Source: an uncultured Arcobacter sp. (GTDB lineage Bacteria > Campylobacterota > Campylobacteria > Campylobacterales > Arcobacteraceae). From it: a stretch of DNA of 19,541 nt. The stretch spans positions 1 to 19,541 of the forward strand of contig CALMBI010000031.1 of assembly GCA_937860115.1 (NCBI GenBank), given 5' to 3'. The position numbers and the translations under genes are program-made. The notes beneath the pieces are model-generated. The model made no database searches. It worked only from the letters and a program-made list of their open reading frames with translations, and was not told the origin of the DNA. Of this stretch, positions 5,788 through 13,821 are shown piece after piece. Position 1 is the first letter of the stretch; every line of letters starts with the position of its first letter.

Positions 5788-7383
5788 TTACATCACCTCT
5801 TTAGCTGTAATTCCAAGAACTTTTAATCCTACTTTTAGACTCAATGCTACCATCGATAATGCTTTAAGGTATTGTTTTTCATGATCATCACCCACAATTC
5901 TATGTTCATTATAGAATTTGTGAACCATAGCACTTAATCCATGAAGATAATCAGTAACCTTTTGCATATCTCTTTTTATAAATGATTCTTCTAAAATATC
6001 AGGCAATAAAAGTGCTTGAAAGATCAAATCTTTCCCATCTTGGTTAATGGCAGAGATATCTTGATCTTCTACATCACTCTTTGTTAGATTTGCTTTTTTG
6101 AAAAGCTGATGTATTCTAGCATGTGCATAATTGATATAAAATACGGGATTTGAACTATCTTGATTTTTTAAAGTATCGATATCAAATTCTAAATGAGTAT
6201 CACTTTTTTTCGTTAGAAAAATAAATCGTAATGCATCAGCGCCAATCTCATCAGTGATATCACTCATAAGAATAACATTTCCAGCACGTTTTGACATCTT
6301 ATATGGTTCACCACCTTTTAGTAGAGCTACCATTTGCGATAATAATATTTCTAATTTTGATGAATCATGTCCTACAAATTCAACCGCCGCTTTTACTCTT
6401 GTGATGTACCCATGATGATCAGCACCCCAAATATTGATATATTTATCGAAATTTCTATCAAATTTATTTTTATGATAGATAATATCTCCAGCAAGGTATG
6501 TTGGAATTCCATTATCTCGTACAACAACTCTATCACTATCATCTCCATAAGCAGTTGATCTTAAAAATGTTTTATCATCTTTGTCATACAATGAATTGTT
6601 TCTTTCTAAAGATCTTTTTGTTTCATCCCAATCTTTATAAAGTGATTTTTCACTCACAAAATTATCAAAAACAACCCCTAGATCACCAAGATCTTTAATG
6701 ATAATATTCATCACTTCATCTTTAGCAAATAAAGCTAACTCTTGTTGCATTGATGGATCTTTAAAAACATCATGACCATATTTAGCAACACATTTATCAG
6801 CAATATCAAATAAATAATCACCTCTATAAAACTGCTCAGGATACTCTACATCTTCTTTATAGATATATTCTCTAGCTGCAAGATTGAGTGAAGTTGCAAG
6901 CATCTCCATTTGAGTTCCAGCATCATTTATATAATATTCTGCCGTAATATCATAACCAAGATATCTTCCAACTTTTAAAAGTGCATCACCAAAAATAGCT
7001 CCTCTAGCATGTCCAATATGAAGTGGTCCAGTTGGATTTGCACTTACAAACTCTAAAAGAATTTTTTCATTTTTTGATTCACCTCTTGCAAATTCTAAAT
7101 CAGCTATCAAAGATCTATTGATACTATCAAGAAGATATTTATTTGATAATTTAAAATTCAAAAACCCTTTTATTGCAGTTACTGATTCAAAAGTATCAAT
7201 TCCATCAAATAAAGAAGCTAAATTTTCAGCAATCATCATTGGATTCTTCTTCTCCTCTTTAGCCATAGAAAAAGCTACAGGAGTTGCAAAATGACCTAAA
7301 GAGATATCTTTTGGTTTTTCCAATACGATATCTCTTTTAATGATTGATTCTATTAGTGATTTTATTTCTACGTGCATAAACAT
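5788..7383 (-). CDS. argS: Arginyl-tRNA synthetase
   Basis: ArgS charges tRNA-Arg with arginine in the cytosol. The 531-residue product has the full class I layout. Residues 1-100 form the N-terminal tRNA-recognition add-on. The Rossmann catalytic core follows, with SANPTGPLHIGHARG (HIGH at 122-125), AEYYINDAGTQM, the IWGADHHGY segment near 318-326 and KMSKR at 362-366. A helical DALR anticodon-binding domain ends at GLKVLGI. Start ATG 7383 lies 13 bases after the tatA stop with only a weak AAAGA site; ATG 7377 is an alternative. It sits between tatA and the two micro-membrane genes on the same strand. Confidence 0.97.
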   Translation of the reverse strand: MFMHVEIKSLIESIIKRDIVLEKPKDISLGHFATPVAFSMAKEEKKNPMMIAENLASLFDGIDTFESVTAIKGFLNFKLSNKYLLDSINRSLIADLEFARGESKNEKILLEFVSANPTGPLHIGHARGAIFGDALLKVGRYLGYDITAEYYINDAGTQMEMLATSLNLAAREYIYKEDVEYPEQFYRGDYLFDIADKCVAKYGHDVFKDPSMQQELALFAKDEVMNIIIKDLGDLGVVFDNFVSEKSLYKDWDETKRSLERNNSLYDKDDKTFLRSTAYGDDSDRVVVRDNGIPTYLAGDIIYHKNKFDRNFDKYINIWGADHHGYITRVKAAVEFVGHDSSKLEILLSQMVALLKGGEPYKMSKRAGNVILMSDITDEIGADALRFIFLTKKSDTHLEFDIDTLKNQDSSNPVFYINYAHARIHQLFKKANLTKSDVEDQDISAINQDGKDLIFQALLLPDILEESFIKRDMQKVTDYLHGLSAMVHKFYNEHRIVGDDHEKQYLKALSMVALSLKVGLKVLGITAKEVM

Positions 7384-7396
7384 AAAATATTTATCT

Positions 7397-7654
7397 TTAT
7401 ACAGCTTTGTTTTCTGTTGAATTTACAGTAGTTGTAGTTTCTGGTTTTACATCAGTTGTATTGATTTTAGCAGTATCTGTTTTTTCTGTAGTTGTTGCAG
7501 ACGCTACGTTTGTTTCATCATCTTTTACTGCATTTTTAAAGTTTTTGATCCCTTGACCTAAACCTTTTGCAAGTTCTGGAATTTTTTTACCTCCAAAAAG
7601 TAAAACTACAACAGCAACTATTACAAACAATTCCATTCCGCTTGGTACACCCAT
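7397..7654 (-). CDS. tatA: Twin-arginine translocase subunit TatA/TatE
   Basis: TatA forms the protein-conducting part of the Tat pathway, which exports folded, often cofactor-bearing proteins across the inner membrane. The 85-residue length is typical. Residues 5-21 form the N-terminal membrane helix (MELFVIVAVVVLLF). The hinge FGGKKIPEL and the amphipathic helix AKGLGQGIKNFKNAVK follow. The tail after about 48 is Thr/Glu/Asn-rich and disordered. The ribosome site AGGAGA lies just ahead of ATG 7654. No tatB or tatC is in the window. A possible -10 (TACAAT) lies in the 44-base gap upstream. Confidence 0.93.
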   Translation of the reverse strand: MGVPSGMELFVIVAVVVLLFGGKKIPELAKGLGQGIKNFKNAVKDDETNVASATTTEKTDTAKINTTDVKPETTTTVNSTENKAV

Positions 7655-7685
7655 AATTATCTCCTAATTAAAATTTTAATGTTTC

Positions 7686-7691
7686 ATTGTA
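7686..7691 (-). promoter_or_regulatory. Possible -10 box for tatA-argS
   Basis: TACAAT on the minus strand lies about 30 bases before the tatA start, in the gap after crcB. No TG extension or -35 is visible, so this is only a weak candidate for an internal promoter. Confidence 0.3.
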
Positions 7692-7698
7692 TCTTAGA

Positions 7699-8085
7699 TT
7701 ATCTTAAAAAATATAACACCACTTTATAGCCAAATGCTGCAGCTACTATACTACCTACTAGATTTAATACAATATTTACAATTCCAAGCCATAGAGAGGA
7801 ATTAAGAAGAAAAAATGTTTCAATAGCAAACGTAGAATATGTAGTAAGCGCACCTAAAAAGCCGGTTATCAAAAATAGCTTTAACCATTCATGTGGTGTG
7901 TAATATAAAAATAATCCAATCAATAACCCTATAATAAAACTTCCTACTACATTCACGCTTAACGTGGCAAGTGGAAGATCGTGAGGGAAATTTTTTCCTA
8001 TGATAAGATTAACATAAAACCTCATCATAGCACCAAAAAAACCTCCTAAGCCAACAGCTAGAAAGTTTTGCCAAACAAAATTCAT
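7699..8085 (-). CDS. crcB: Fluoride channel/exporter CrcB (FluC)
   Basis: CrcB/Fluc proteins are dual-topology dimeric channels that let toxic fluoride leave the cell. The 128-residue product has four membrane helices and the family signatures: GGFFGAMMRF near the N-terminus, NVVGSFIIG around 45-53 and GFLGALTTYSTFAIE around 76-90, whose Tyr, Ser, Thr and Phe line the pore. It starts two bases after the stop of the DUF2018 gene without a strong ribosome site, implying translational coupling. No fluoride riboswitch is visible upstream. A single copy is enough for a homodimer. Confidence 0.94.
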   Translation of the reverse strand: MNFVWQNFLAVGLGGFFGAMMRFYVNLIIGKNFPHDLPLATLSVNVVGSFIIGLLIGLFLYYTPHEWLKLFLITGFLGALTTYSTFAIETFFLLNSSLWLGIVNIVLNLVGSIVAAAFGYKVVLYFLR

Positions 8086-8087
8086 TC

Positions 8088-8384
8088 TTAGCTATCTAAT
8101 CTACAAACAATATCACCTGTAAATTCTACATAAAGTGATTTTTTGTGATTTTCGATCTCATCCATGTGTATAACAGGATAAGTTTTAACTTGTCTATCAA
8201 TCTCTTCATCAGTGTAGTGTTCTCTAAGCATAGCTTCCATTACAGCAAATCTTTCAAAAATAACATCAAATTGATCTTTTACAAGATCGCTACTCGCTTG
8301 ATTTACGATATCCCAAAATTTCGATTTTGGAGTTCCTCCAAAAATATCATCTTCATCTTCAAAAAGTGCTTCAAATCTGCTCAT
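8088..8384 (-). CDS. DUF2018-family (HP0242-like) small protein
   Basis: Start chosen at ATG 8384 (98 aa), with AAGGAG ten bases upstream; the frame extends back to 8414 but that start lacks a site. The pattern EDEDDIFGGTPKSKFWDIV, then ASSDLVKDQFDVIFERFAVMEA, fits the DUF2018 family as I recall it from Helicobacter HP0242: F-G-x-P, K-x-x-D-I, A-S, and a helical A-x-x-E segment. HP0242 is a small helical protein that forms an intertwined, pseudo-knotted homodimer; its function is unknown. The C-terminal part here (about 70-98) reads as extra and less helical. The family match is from memory and should be confirmed by a profile search. Confidence 0.68.
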   Translation of the reverse strand: MSRFEALFEDEDDIFGGTPKSKFWDIVNQASSDLVKDQFDVIFERFAVMEAMLREHYTDEEIDRQVKTYPVIHMDEIENHKKSLYVEFTGDIVCRLDS

Positions 8385-8480
8385 AGTATAGTCTCTCCTT
8401 GTAAAATGCCCCATCTTAAAAGGACATCTTATTAAATTTTTGTAAGTGTAACAATCATAACTTTATCACACCTTGTTTAC

Positions 8481-9770
8481 TTATCTTAATCTTACCCTTA
8501 CAGATTCAGCGTGAGCAGTTAATCCTTCTGTGTCAGCTAAAAGAGCACACTCTTTGCCAACATGTTCGATCGCTTTTTTACTAAAGCTAATTATCGAGCT
8601 TTTTTTCATAAAATTCTCAACATTGAGTGGACTATAAAACTTAGCAGTTCCGCCTGTTGGTAATGTATGGTTTGGACCAGCTATATAATCTCCAATAGGT
8701 TCAGGTGTATTTTCTCCTAAGAAAATCGCTCCTGCATGTTTGATTTTTGGTAGCAATTCAAATGGATTTTTTGTTACTACTTCAAGGTGTTCTGGTGCTA
8801 TCTCGTTCATAAGATCTATTGCTTCATCCATAGATGATGCAACGATAATACATCCTCTTTCATCGATTGATTTTCTAGCTATCTCACTTCTTGAAAGGAT
8901 TCCTAAATATCTCTCAACCTCATCACTTGTAGCAGTTGCTAAAGCTTCATCTGTTGTAATCATAATTGAACTGGCCATCTCATCATGCTCTGCTTGAGAA
9001 AGTAAATCAATAGCTAAATAATTTGGTTTTCCACTCTCATCTGCTAATATTCCAATCTCACTTGGTCCTGCTATCATATCGATGTTTACTTCACCAAATA
9101 CAAGTTTTTTAGCTGTTGCTACAAATATATTTCCTGGTCCTGTGATTACATCTACTTTTTTAAGACTTTCTGTTCCATAAGCCATCATAGCAATCGCACT
9201 AGCTCCACCAACTTTGATAACTGTTGAAACTTTACAAAGATGACAAGCAGCAAGTAAAAGTTCATTTGGCTCATTATTTGGTGTTGGGGTACATACAACT
9301 ATCTCTTTAACTCCAGCTACAAGTGCAGGAATTGCATTCATCAGTAAACTACTTGGATATGCTGCTTTACCCCCTGGGATATAAAGTCCAGCTCTATCAA
9401 CTGGAGTTACTTTTTGTCCTAGGATTGTCCCATTTTCTTCAAAATCAAGCCATGATTTTGGAAGTTGTTTTTGGTGATATTTTTCGATTCGATCATACGC
9501 TAAATGTAAAGATGCTTTGAGTTCTGGATCAAGATTGCTATACGCTTTTTCCATATCAGCAGTATTAATAAAAAGATCATCCCCATTTTTTGGTGACCAT
9601 TTATCAAATTTTTCTACATGGCTACAAACTGCTTTATCCCCATCTTCTATGATCTCATCAATAATCTTTTGAACAATCCCACTTACACCTTTAATATCAA
9701 CTTTCCCTCGACCTAAAATCTCTTCAAACTCTTTAGAAAAGTTTTCATTTTTCGTATTTAATATTTTCAT
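8481..9770 (-). CDS. hisD: Histidinol dehydrogenase
   Basis: HisD carries out the last two steps of histidine synthesis, oxidising L-histidinol to L-histidine with two NAD+. The 429-residue length is normal. Conserved segments are GLYIPGGKAAYPSS, the NAD-region GPGNIFVATAKK, AGPSEIGILAD, SQAEHDE and PEHLE. Zn ligands Q259, H262, D361 and H420 and the catalytic pair E327/H328 align one residue off the E. coli numbering. The start has AAGAAGAG upstream, and 12 bases separate it from aroK. No other his gene is nearby, as is common in Campylobacterota with scattered pathway genes. Confidence 0.97.
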   Translation of the reverse strand: MKILNTKNENFSKEFEEILGRGKVDIKGVSGIVQKIIDEIIEDGDKAVCSHVEKFDKWSPKNGDDLFINTADMEKAYSNLDPELKASLHLAYDRIEKYHQKQLPKSWLDFEENGTILGQKVTPVDRAGLYIPGGKAAYPSSLLMNAIPALVAGVKEIVVCTPTPNNEPNELLLAACHLCKVSTVIKVGGASAIAMMAYGTESLKKVDVITGPGNIFVATAKKLVFGEVNIDMIAGPSEIGILADESGKPNYLAIDLLSQAEHDEMASSIMITTDEALATATSDEVERYLGILSRSEIARKSIDERGCIIVASSMDEAIDLMNEIAPEHLEVVTKNPFELLPKIKHAGAIFLGENTPEPIGDYIAGPNHTLPTGGTAKFYSPLNVENFMKKSSIISFSKKAIEHVGKECALLADTEGLTAHAESVRVRLR

Positions 9771-9782
9771 CTTTTTCTCTTC

Positions 9783-10292
9783 TTATTTAATTTTTTCTAA
9801 TATTTCATTCACAATTCTTTGGATATCCCAATCCTCAACATTTACTATGATATCTGCCACATTTTCATACTCTTTTACTCTCAAATCATAGATCTTTTTA
9901 GCTTCATTCAAATCACTTAAAAGTGGTCTTTTTTTAAATTTCTTTTTACTATCTGGAGCCATTTTTAAAGACTCAATTATCTTATCAAATGTTGATTGTA
10001 AGTAAACAACCTTACCAATATTTTTGATATTCTCTTGCCTATAAAATCCACCACCAGTTGAAATAATAGTGTTTTTAATATTTGCTTCACACCATACAGC
10101 ACATTTTTTTTCTAAAGCTCTAAAATAGGGTTCACCATCTTGAGCAAAAATTTTTTTGATTTTTCTGTTTTCCAAACTTTCTATCAAATCGTCTGTATCA
10201 ATCGCAAAAAAATCACTATTTTTTACAATCGCCCGAGCAAGAGTCCCTTTACCCACACCCATAAATCCTATAAGTAATACATTATTATTCAA
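9783..10292 (-). CDS. aroK: Shikimate kinase
   Basis: AroK phosphorylates shikimate to shikimate-3-phosphate in the aromatic amino-acid pathway. The 169-residue product has the P-loop G9-F-M-G-V-G-K15-G-T, the shikimate-binding DTDDLIE, the FAQDGEPYFRALE segment with Arg and Glu contacts, and the STGGGFY loop. The lid region carries KKRPLL. The start is TTG 10292, supported by AAAAGG six bases upstream, and no nearby ATG fits. It lies between the sulP and hisD genes on the same strand. Confidence 0.95.
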   Translation of the reverse strand: MNNNVLLIGFMGVGKGTLARAIVKNSDFFAIDTDDLIESLENRKIKKIFAQDGEPYFRALEKKCAVWCEANIKNTIISTGGGFYRQENIKNIGKVVYLQSTFDKIIESLKMAPDSKKKFKKRPLLSDLNEAKKIYDLRVKEYENVADIIVNVEDWDIQRIVNEILEKIK

Positions 10293-10325
10293 GAGTTACC
10301 TTTTATCTAAAATAGCTTGATTATA

Positions 10326-12002
10326 TCAAATTGTTGATAAATTTTTTAATTCAACGGCTCTAAGAAGCGCTTTATCAATATGATCAACAATATTTGCTTC
10401 ACCTAATTTTTCATTGAGTTTTGTTTTGTGGATATATTTATCCACTTTTTTTGTAACACCTGAGAGTATTAAATGTGAATTTTTCGCTTTTAATTTATCA
10501 TATACTACTTCGATCGCATGAAGCCCTGCTGCATCTATAAGTGGAACATATCTAAGTCTTAAGATAAACACCTTTGTTTCATCCTCTTTATTTGTAAAAG
10601 TATCAATAAAATTCTCAACAATACCAAAAAAGAGTGGTCCTTGCACTTCATATACTTCCACTCCTGCGGGAACCTCTTTTCTAGCAATCGAATCAGGATC
10701 ATCTGTCTCTTCATCTTCATAATATGATTTGATTTTTACTGATTTCATCATAGAATTGATAAATAGTATAGAAGCAAGTGATATACCAACTTGTATTGCA
10801 AAATTAAGATCAACAAGTACAGTCAATAAAAAAGTAACAAACAATACAAAGATATCAGCCTTTGGTGTTTGGATAATAGCTTTTATATGTTTGATCTCTG
10901 CCATATTCCAAGCAACAACAATCAATATAGCACTCAGTACTGCTAAAGGAACTTTTACAATCAATGGCGAAAGCAAAAGCATAAAAATCAAAAGCCAAAC
11001 TGCATGCATCATACCTGAAATAGGACTCACTGCACCGCTTCTTACATTTGTAGCTGTTCTTGCTATTGCACCTGTTGCAGGAAGTCCTCCAAACACTGAT
11101 GAACCAATATTTGCAATACCTTGAGCAAAAAGCTCTGTATTTGGTTTGTGTTTTGTACCAGCCATTCCATCCGCTACTACTGCAGAAAGTAAAGATTCAA
11201 TCCCTGCTAAAATAGCAATAGTAATAGCATCAGGCAAAACTAACCTCATCTTATCAAATGAAAATTCTGGAAATATTGGCAGTGGGAGAGTTGAGGGGAT
11301 CTCCCCAAATCTACTCTCTATTGTATCAACTGGTAATTCAAGTAGCCATACAATTGTTGTCATAATCACTATAACGACTATTGGTGCTGGGATAGTTGGA
11401 TATTTATTTTTCATATAAACCAAAATAAATATTCCACCAAGAGAGATCAAGAGGGCAAAAATATTTAACTGATCAAGATTTGTACTATAAAGAACTAATT
11501 TATCAATAAAATCTGGTGGCATCACATCGATTGGGAGACCAAAAAAATCTCTTAGTTGTGAAAATACAATCAAAAGTGCAATTCCTGATGTAAATCCCAT
11601 TATTACAGGATAAGGTATAAATTTAATTAGCTCACCAGCTCTTGCAAAAGACATAATGATAAGGATAACACCAGCCATGATCGTAGCCATCACAAGACCA
11701 TCATATCCATGTTTCATAGCAACTAATGAAACAGTAACGATAAATGCTGCCGTTGGTCCACCAACTTGTAATCTACTTCCACCTAAAAATGAGATCAAAA
11801 ATCCTGCAACTATCGCTGTAAACAAACCACGTTCAGGTGGTAAATTTGAAGCAATAGCAATTGCTAAGGATAGTGGCAAAGCCACAATTGCAACAGATAA
11901 ACTTGCAATAAGATCTTTTGAAAAATCATCTTTGCTATATCCATATTTTTTTATATACGCTACAAGTTTTGGCTCAATAATATGATAAAAATCTTTCATC
12001 AT
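10326..12002 (-). CDS. SulP-family anion transporter with C-terminal STAS domain
   Basis: The start is taken as ATG 12002, 16 bases after the antiporter stop with AAGGA ten bases before. A longer frame to 12062 overlaps the antiporter gene and begins with a non-hydrophobic stretch. The 558-residue product has about 12-14 membrane spans from residue 30 to 420. These include the SulP signatures GGSRLQVGGPTAAF (74-87) and SVFGGLPATGAIARTATN. A cytoplasmic STAS domain follows (about 445-558, VEVYEVQGPLFFG and LIDAAGLHAIE). SulP proteins import sulfate, bicarbonate or other anions. The substrate cannot be read from sequence; bicarbonate would suit an autotroph but is only a guess. It is coupled to a cation/proton antiporter gene. 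Confidence 0.9.
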   Translation of the reverse strand: MMKDFYHIIEPKLVAYIKKYGYSKDDFSKDLIASLSVAIVALPLSLAIAIASNLPPERGLFTAIVAGFLISFLGGSRLQVGGPTAAFIVTVSLVAMKHGYDGLVMATIMAGVILIIMSFARAGELIKFIPYPVIMGFTSGIALLIVFSQLRDFFGLPIDVMPPDFIDKLVLYSTNLDQLNIFALLISLGGIFILVYMKNKYPTIPAPIVVIVIMTTIVWLLELPVDTIESRFGEIPSTLPLPIFPEFSFDKMRLVLPDAITIAILAGIESLLSAVVADGMAGTKHKPNTELFAQGIANIGSSVFGGLPATGAIARTATNVRSGAVSPISGMMHAVWLLIFMLLLSPLIVKVPLAVLSAILIVVAWNMAEIKHIKAIIQTPKADIFVLFVTFLLTVLVDLNFAIQVGISLASILFINSMMKSVKIKSYYEDEETDDPDSIARKEVPAGVEVYEVQGPLFFGIVENFIDTFTNKEDETKVFILRLRYVPLIDAAGLHAIEVVYDKLKAKNSHLILSGVTKKVDKYIHKTKLNEKLGEANIVDHIDKALLRAVELKNLSTI

Positions 12003-12018
12003 TCTTTTATTATCCTTC

Positions 12019-13632
12019 TTAATGTTGAATAGCACATGTAGTAGCTTTTTTAATAAGTTCACCAGCTACTATCTCATTTTCATTTACGAAATTTTTTACA
12101 TCTAAATCGATAAGATCATCAATCTGTGCTTGGTGTGATATTTTTACAACCACTTGAATATTTGGATCAATTGCTTTAATTGATTCAGTTATCAATCTTA
12201 CTTTTTCATCATTATCGATTGCGATTATAACAGCAAGTGCATTTTTGATCCCTACAGAATTTAACATTGTTTTTGAAGCTGCATTTCCAAAAAACACAAC
12301 ATCACCTACATCATGGCCCCTTTTCACATGGTTTCTATCGTGTTCTATTGCAATATATGTTATATCTTGCTGTTTTAGTTTCTTAACAATTTTTTGACCA
12401 AGCATAGAGTATCCACACACTACAATATGATTACTAATCTCTGCACTTACGATTGGTTCTTCTAAGAGTTCACTTTTTTTGATAAAAAAGATATCACTAA
12501 ATTGTCTTACATATTTTAGTGCAATTGACGTAAATATAAGTGAGATAATAATCGATGAAAGGAGCATCTGATGCACTTCATTTGTAAGAAGATTACTTGA
12601 TGCTGCTAATGCTAAAACTGCAAATGAAAACTCCCCAACTTGCGCCAAGGTAAGAGCTGTTTTAAATGCTCTTTTTGGAATATTGAAAATACTAATAAGA
12701 CCAAATATAAGGAGTAATTTAAAAAATAATATCCCTACTGTTAAAGCTACTATCATAACAAAATTTGAAGTTACAAAGTCAATATTAACTTGCATCCCAA
12801 CCGTTATAAAAAATAGCCCCAATAAAATATCTCTAAATGGCACAAGGTCAGCTTCTATTTGGTATTTGTATTTTGTCTCTGCGATCAACATCCCCGCAAT
12901 AAATGCACCCAATGAATATGAAAAATCAAACATATGTGCTAATAGGGCTGACGATAAGACTAAAAGTAAAATAGTCCCTATAAATAACTCTTCACTTTTA
13001 CTATCTGTTACTATAGCAAGAAGTTTTTCTAACACAAATTTTCCCATAAAGTATAGTATTACAAGAACAATTGCACCTGAAATAAGTGTATTTTTTACAA
13101 GTTCTCCAAGCGAAGAGGTTGTGTCTGTAAAGATTGTAATCATAATCAAAATTGGAATAACTGCAAGATCTTGAAAAATTAAAATTCCAACACTGTTTCT
13201 TCCATAAGGTCTATGGATATCTCCATTTTCATTTAAAATTTTCAGTACGATTGCTGTTGAAGATAATGAAAGCGCAGCACCTAAAATGATTGATGTTTTG
13301 ACATCAATTCCAAAAAAGTGATGCGCAACAAATCCAAAAAATGATGAGACTAAAACAACTTGTAATCCACCAAATACAAAAACCTCTTTTTTCATTTGTT
13401 TAAGATGATGTAGCGAAAACTCTAAACCAATGGTAAACATTAAAAACACAATTCCAAATTCAGCAATATGTGCTAATTCATCTTGTGTGATTTTTGAAAA
13501 TCCCATGAAATAGCCTATAACTGTTCCTGTTAATATATACCCGACTATTGAAGATATTTGAATTTTTTTCAAAATTAGATTTAAAATAATAGCTAGAAAT
13601 AATGTTATAACTATAATTGATAAAATATCCAT
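12019..13632 (-). CDS. Kef-type cation:proton antiporter (CPA2) with TrkA-N domain
   Basis: The 537-residue product has about 12-13 membrane helices (1-375) with the CPA2 hallmark FQDLAVIP (153-160), LGAFIAGMLIAE and LAQVGEFSF. A cytosolic TrkA-N/RCK domain follows from about 400. Such proteins exchange K+ or Na+ for H+ under control of a nucleotide or ligand bound to the TrkA-N fold. The dinucleotide loop reads C-G407-Y-S-M-L-G412, so the middle Gly of the usual G-x-G-x-x-G is Ser. No TrkA-C domain is visible. ATG 13632 has AAAGGAT upstream. It is the first gene of the long minus-strand train, with two TATAAT boxes upstream. Confidence 0.9.
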   Translation of the reverse strand: MDILSIIVITLFLAIILNLILKKIQISSIVGYILTGTVIGYFMGFSKITQDELAHIAEFGIVFLMFTIGLEFSLHHLKQMKKEVFVFGGLQVVLVSSFFGFVAHHFFGIDVKTSIILGAALSLSSTAIVLKILNENGDIHRPYGRNSVGILIFQDLAVIPILIMITIFTDTTSSLGELVKNTLISGAIVLVILYFMGKFVLEKLLAIVTDSKSEELFIGTILLLVLSSALLAHMFDFSYSLGAFIAGMLIAETKYKYQIEADLVPFRDILLGLFFITVGMQVNIDFVTSNFVMIVALTVGILFFKLLLIFGLISIFNIPKRAFKTALTLAQVGEFSFAVLALAASSNLLTNEVHQMLLSSIIISLIFTSIALKYVRQFSDIFFIKKSELLEEPIVSAEISNHIVVCGYSMLGQKIVKKLKQQDITYIAIEHDRNHVKRGHDVGDVVFFGNAASKTMLNSVGIKNALAVIIAIDNDEKVRLITESIKAIDPNIQVVVKISHQAQIDDLIDLDVKNFVNENEIVAGELIKKATTCAIQH

Positions 13633-13656
13633 AATATATCCTTTTTGTGTTATTTT

Positions 13657-13679
13657 ATTATAGAGGGTCGATTATACCA
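13657..13679 (-). promoter_or_regulatory. Tandem -10 boxes for the antiporter-sulP operon
   Basis: On the minus strand TGG-TATAAT (13679-13671, an extended -10) is followed eight bases later by a second TATAAT (13662-13657). Both lie 24-45 bases before the antiporter ATG. Either or both may drive the operon. Confidence 0.6.
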
Positions 13680-13697
13680 TAAAATTTATCATAGCTT

Positions 13698-13706
13698 TGA
13701 TATAAT
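13698..13706 (+). promoter_or_regulatory. Extended -10 promoter for the HTH gene
   Basis: TGA-TATAAT is a near-ideal extended -10, divergent from the antiporter promoter about 20 bases away. Transcription would start near 13713, leaving an untranslated leader of about 110 bases. Confidence 0.65.
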
Positions 13707-13717
13707 CAAAACAAAAT

Positions 13718-13775
13718 ACGAGGATCTCTTCACTCATAGAAGGGATCGAAATCGATCATGGTTTTTAGTTCTCGT
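13718..13775 (+). ncRNA. Candidate structured leader RNA (three-way junction)
   Basis: Closing stem ACGAG (13718-13722) pairs with CTCGT (13771-13775). Inside, GATCTCTTC (13723-13731) pairs with GAAGGGATC (13739-13747), giving nine pairs with one T-G and a 7-base loop ACTCATA. A second, weaker hairpin pairs GAAATC (13748-13753) with GGTTTT (13760-13765) around GATCAT. The elements stack almost without unpaired bases, starting just after the predicted transcription start and ending about 46 bases before the TTG start. No riboswitch class I know matches. It could be a cis-regulatory element, a short RNA or chance; folding was done by eye. Confidence 0.42.
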
Positions 13776-13783
13776 TTGTAATG

Positions 13784-13795
13784 ATCAATATTGAT
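13784..13795. promoter_or_regulatory. 12-bp perfect palindrome, possible operator
   Basis: ATCAATATTGAT is a perfect palindrome between the leader structure and the ribosome site of the HTH gene. It could be an operator for the HTH protein itself (autoregulation) or a small hairpin. AT-rich 12-mers of this kind can occur by chance. Confidence 0.3.
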
Positions 13796-13821
13796 ACTAA
13801 TTTTCAAATTTAGGAGATATT

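Noticed and set aside
8400..8480. Internal promoter before the DUF2018 gene
   Set aside because: TTTAATAAG and a repeated AAGATG are present, but no convincing extended -10 can be chosen.
12683..13174. 163-residue plus-strand frame inside the antiporter gene
   Set aside because: It is antisense to a well-conserved membrane protein, is rich in Ile, Asn and Ser as expected for a mirror frame, and lacks a ribosome site. The same applies to plus-strand frames at 10729-11124, 11146-11418 and 11656-11985.
13698..13710. TATAATC resembling the purine riboswitch junction
   Set aside because: No flanking P1, P2 or P3 helices of that class fit; the sequence is far better explained as a -10 promoter element.
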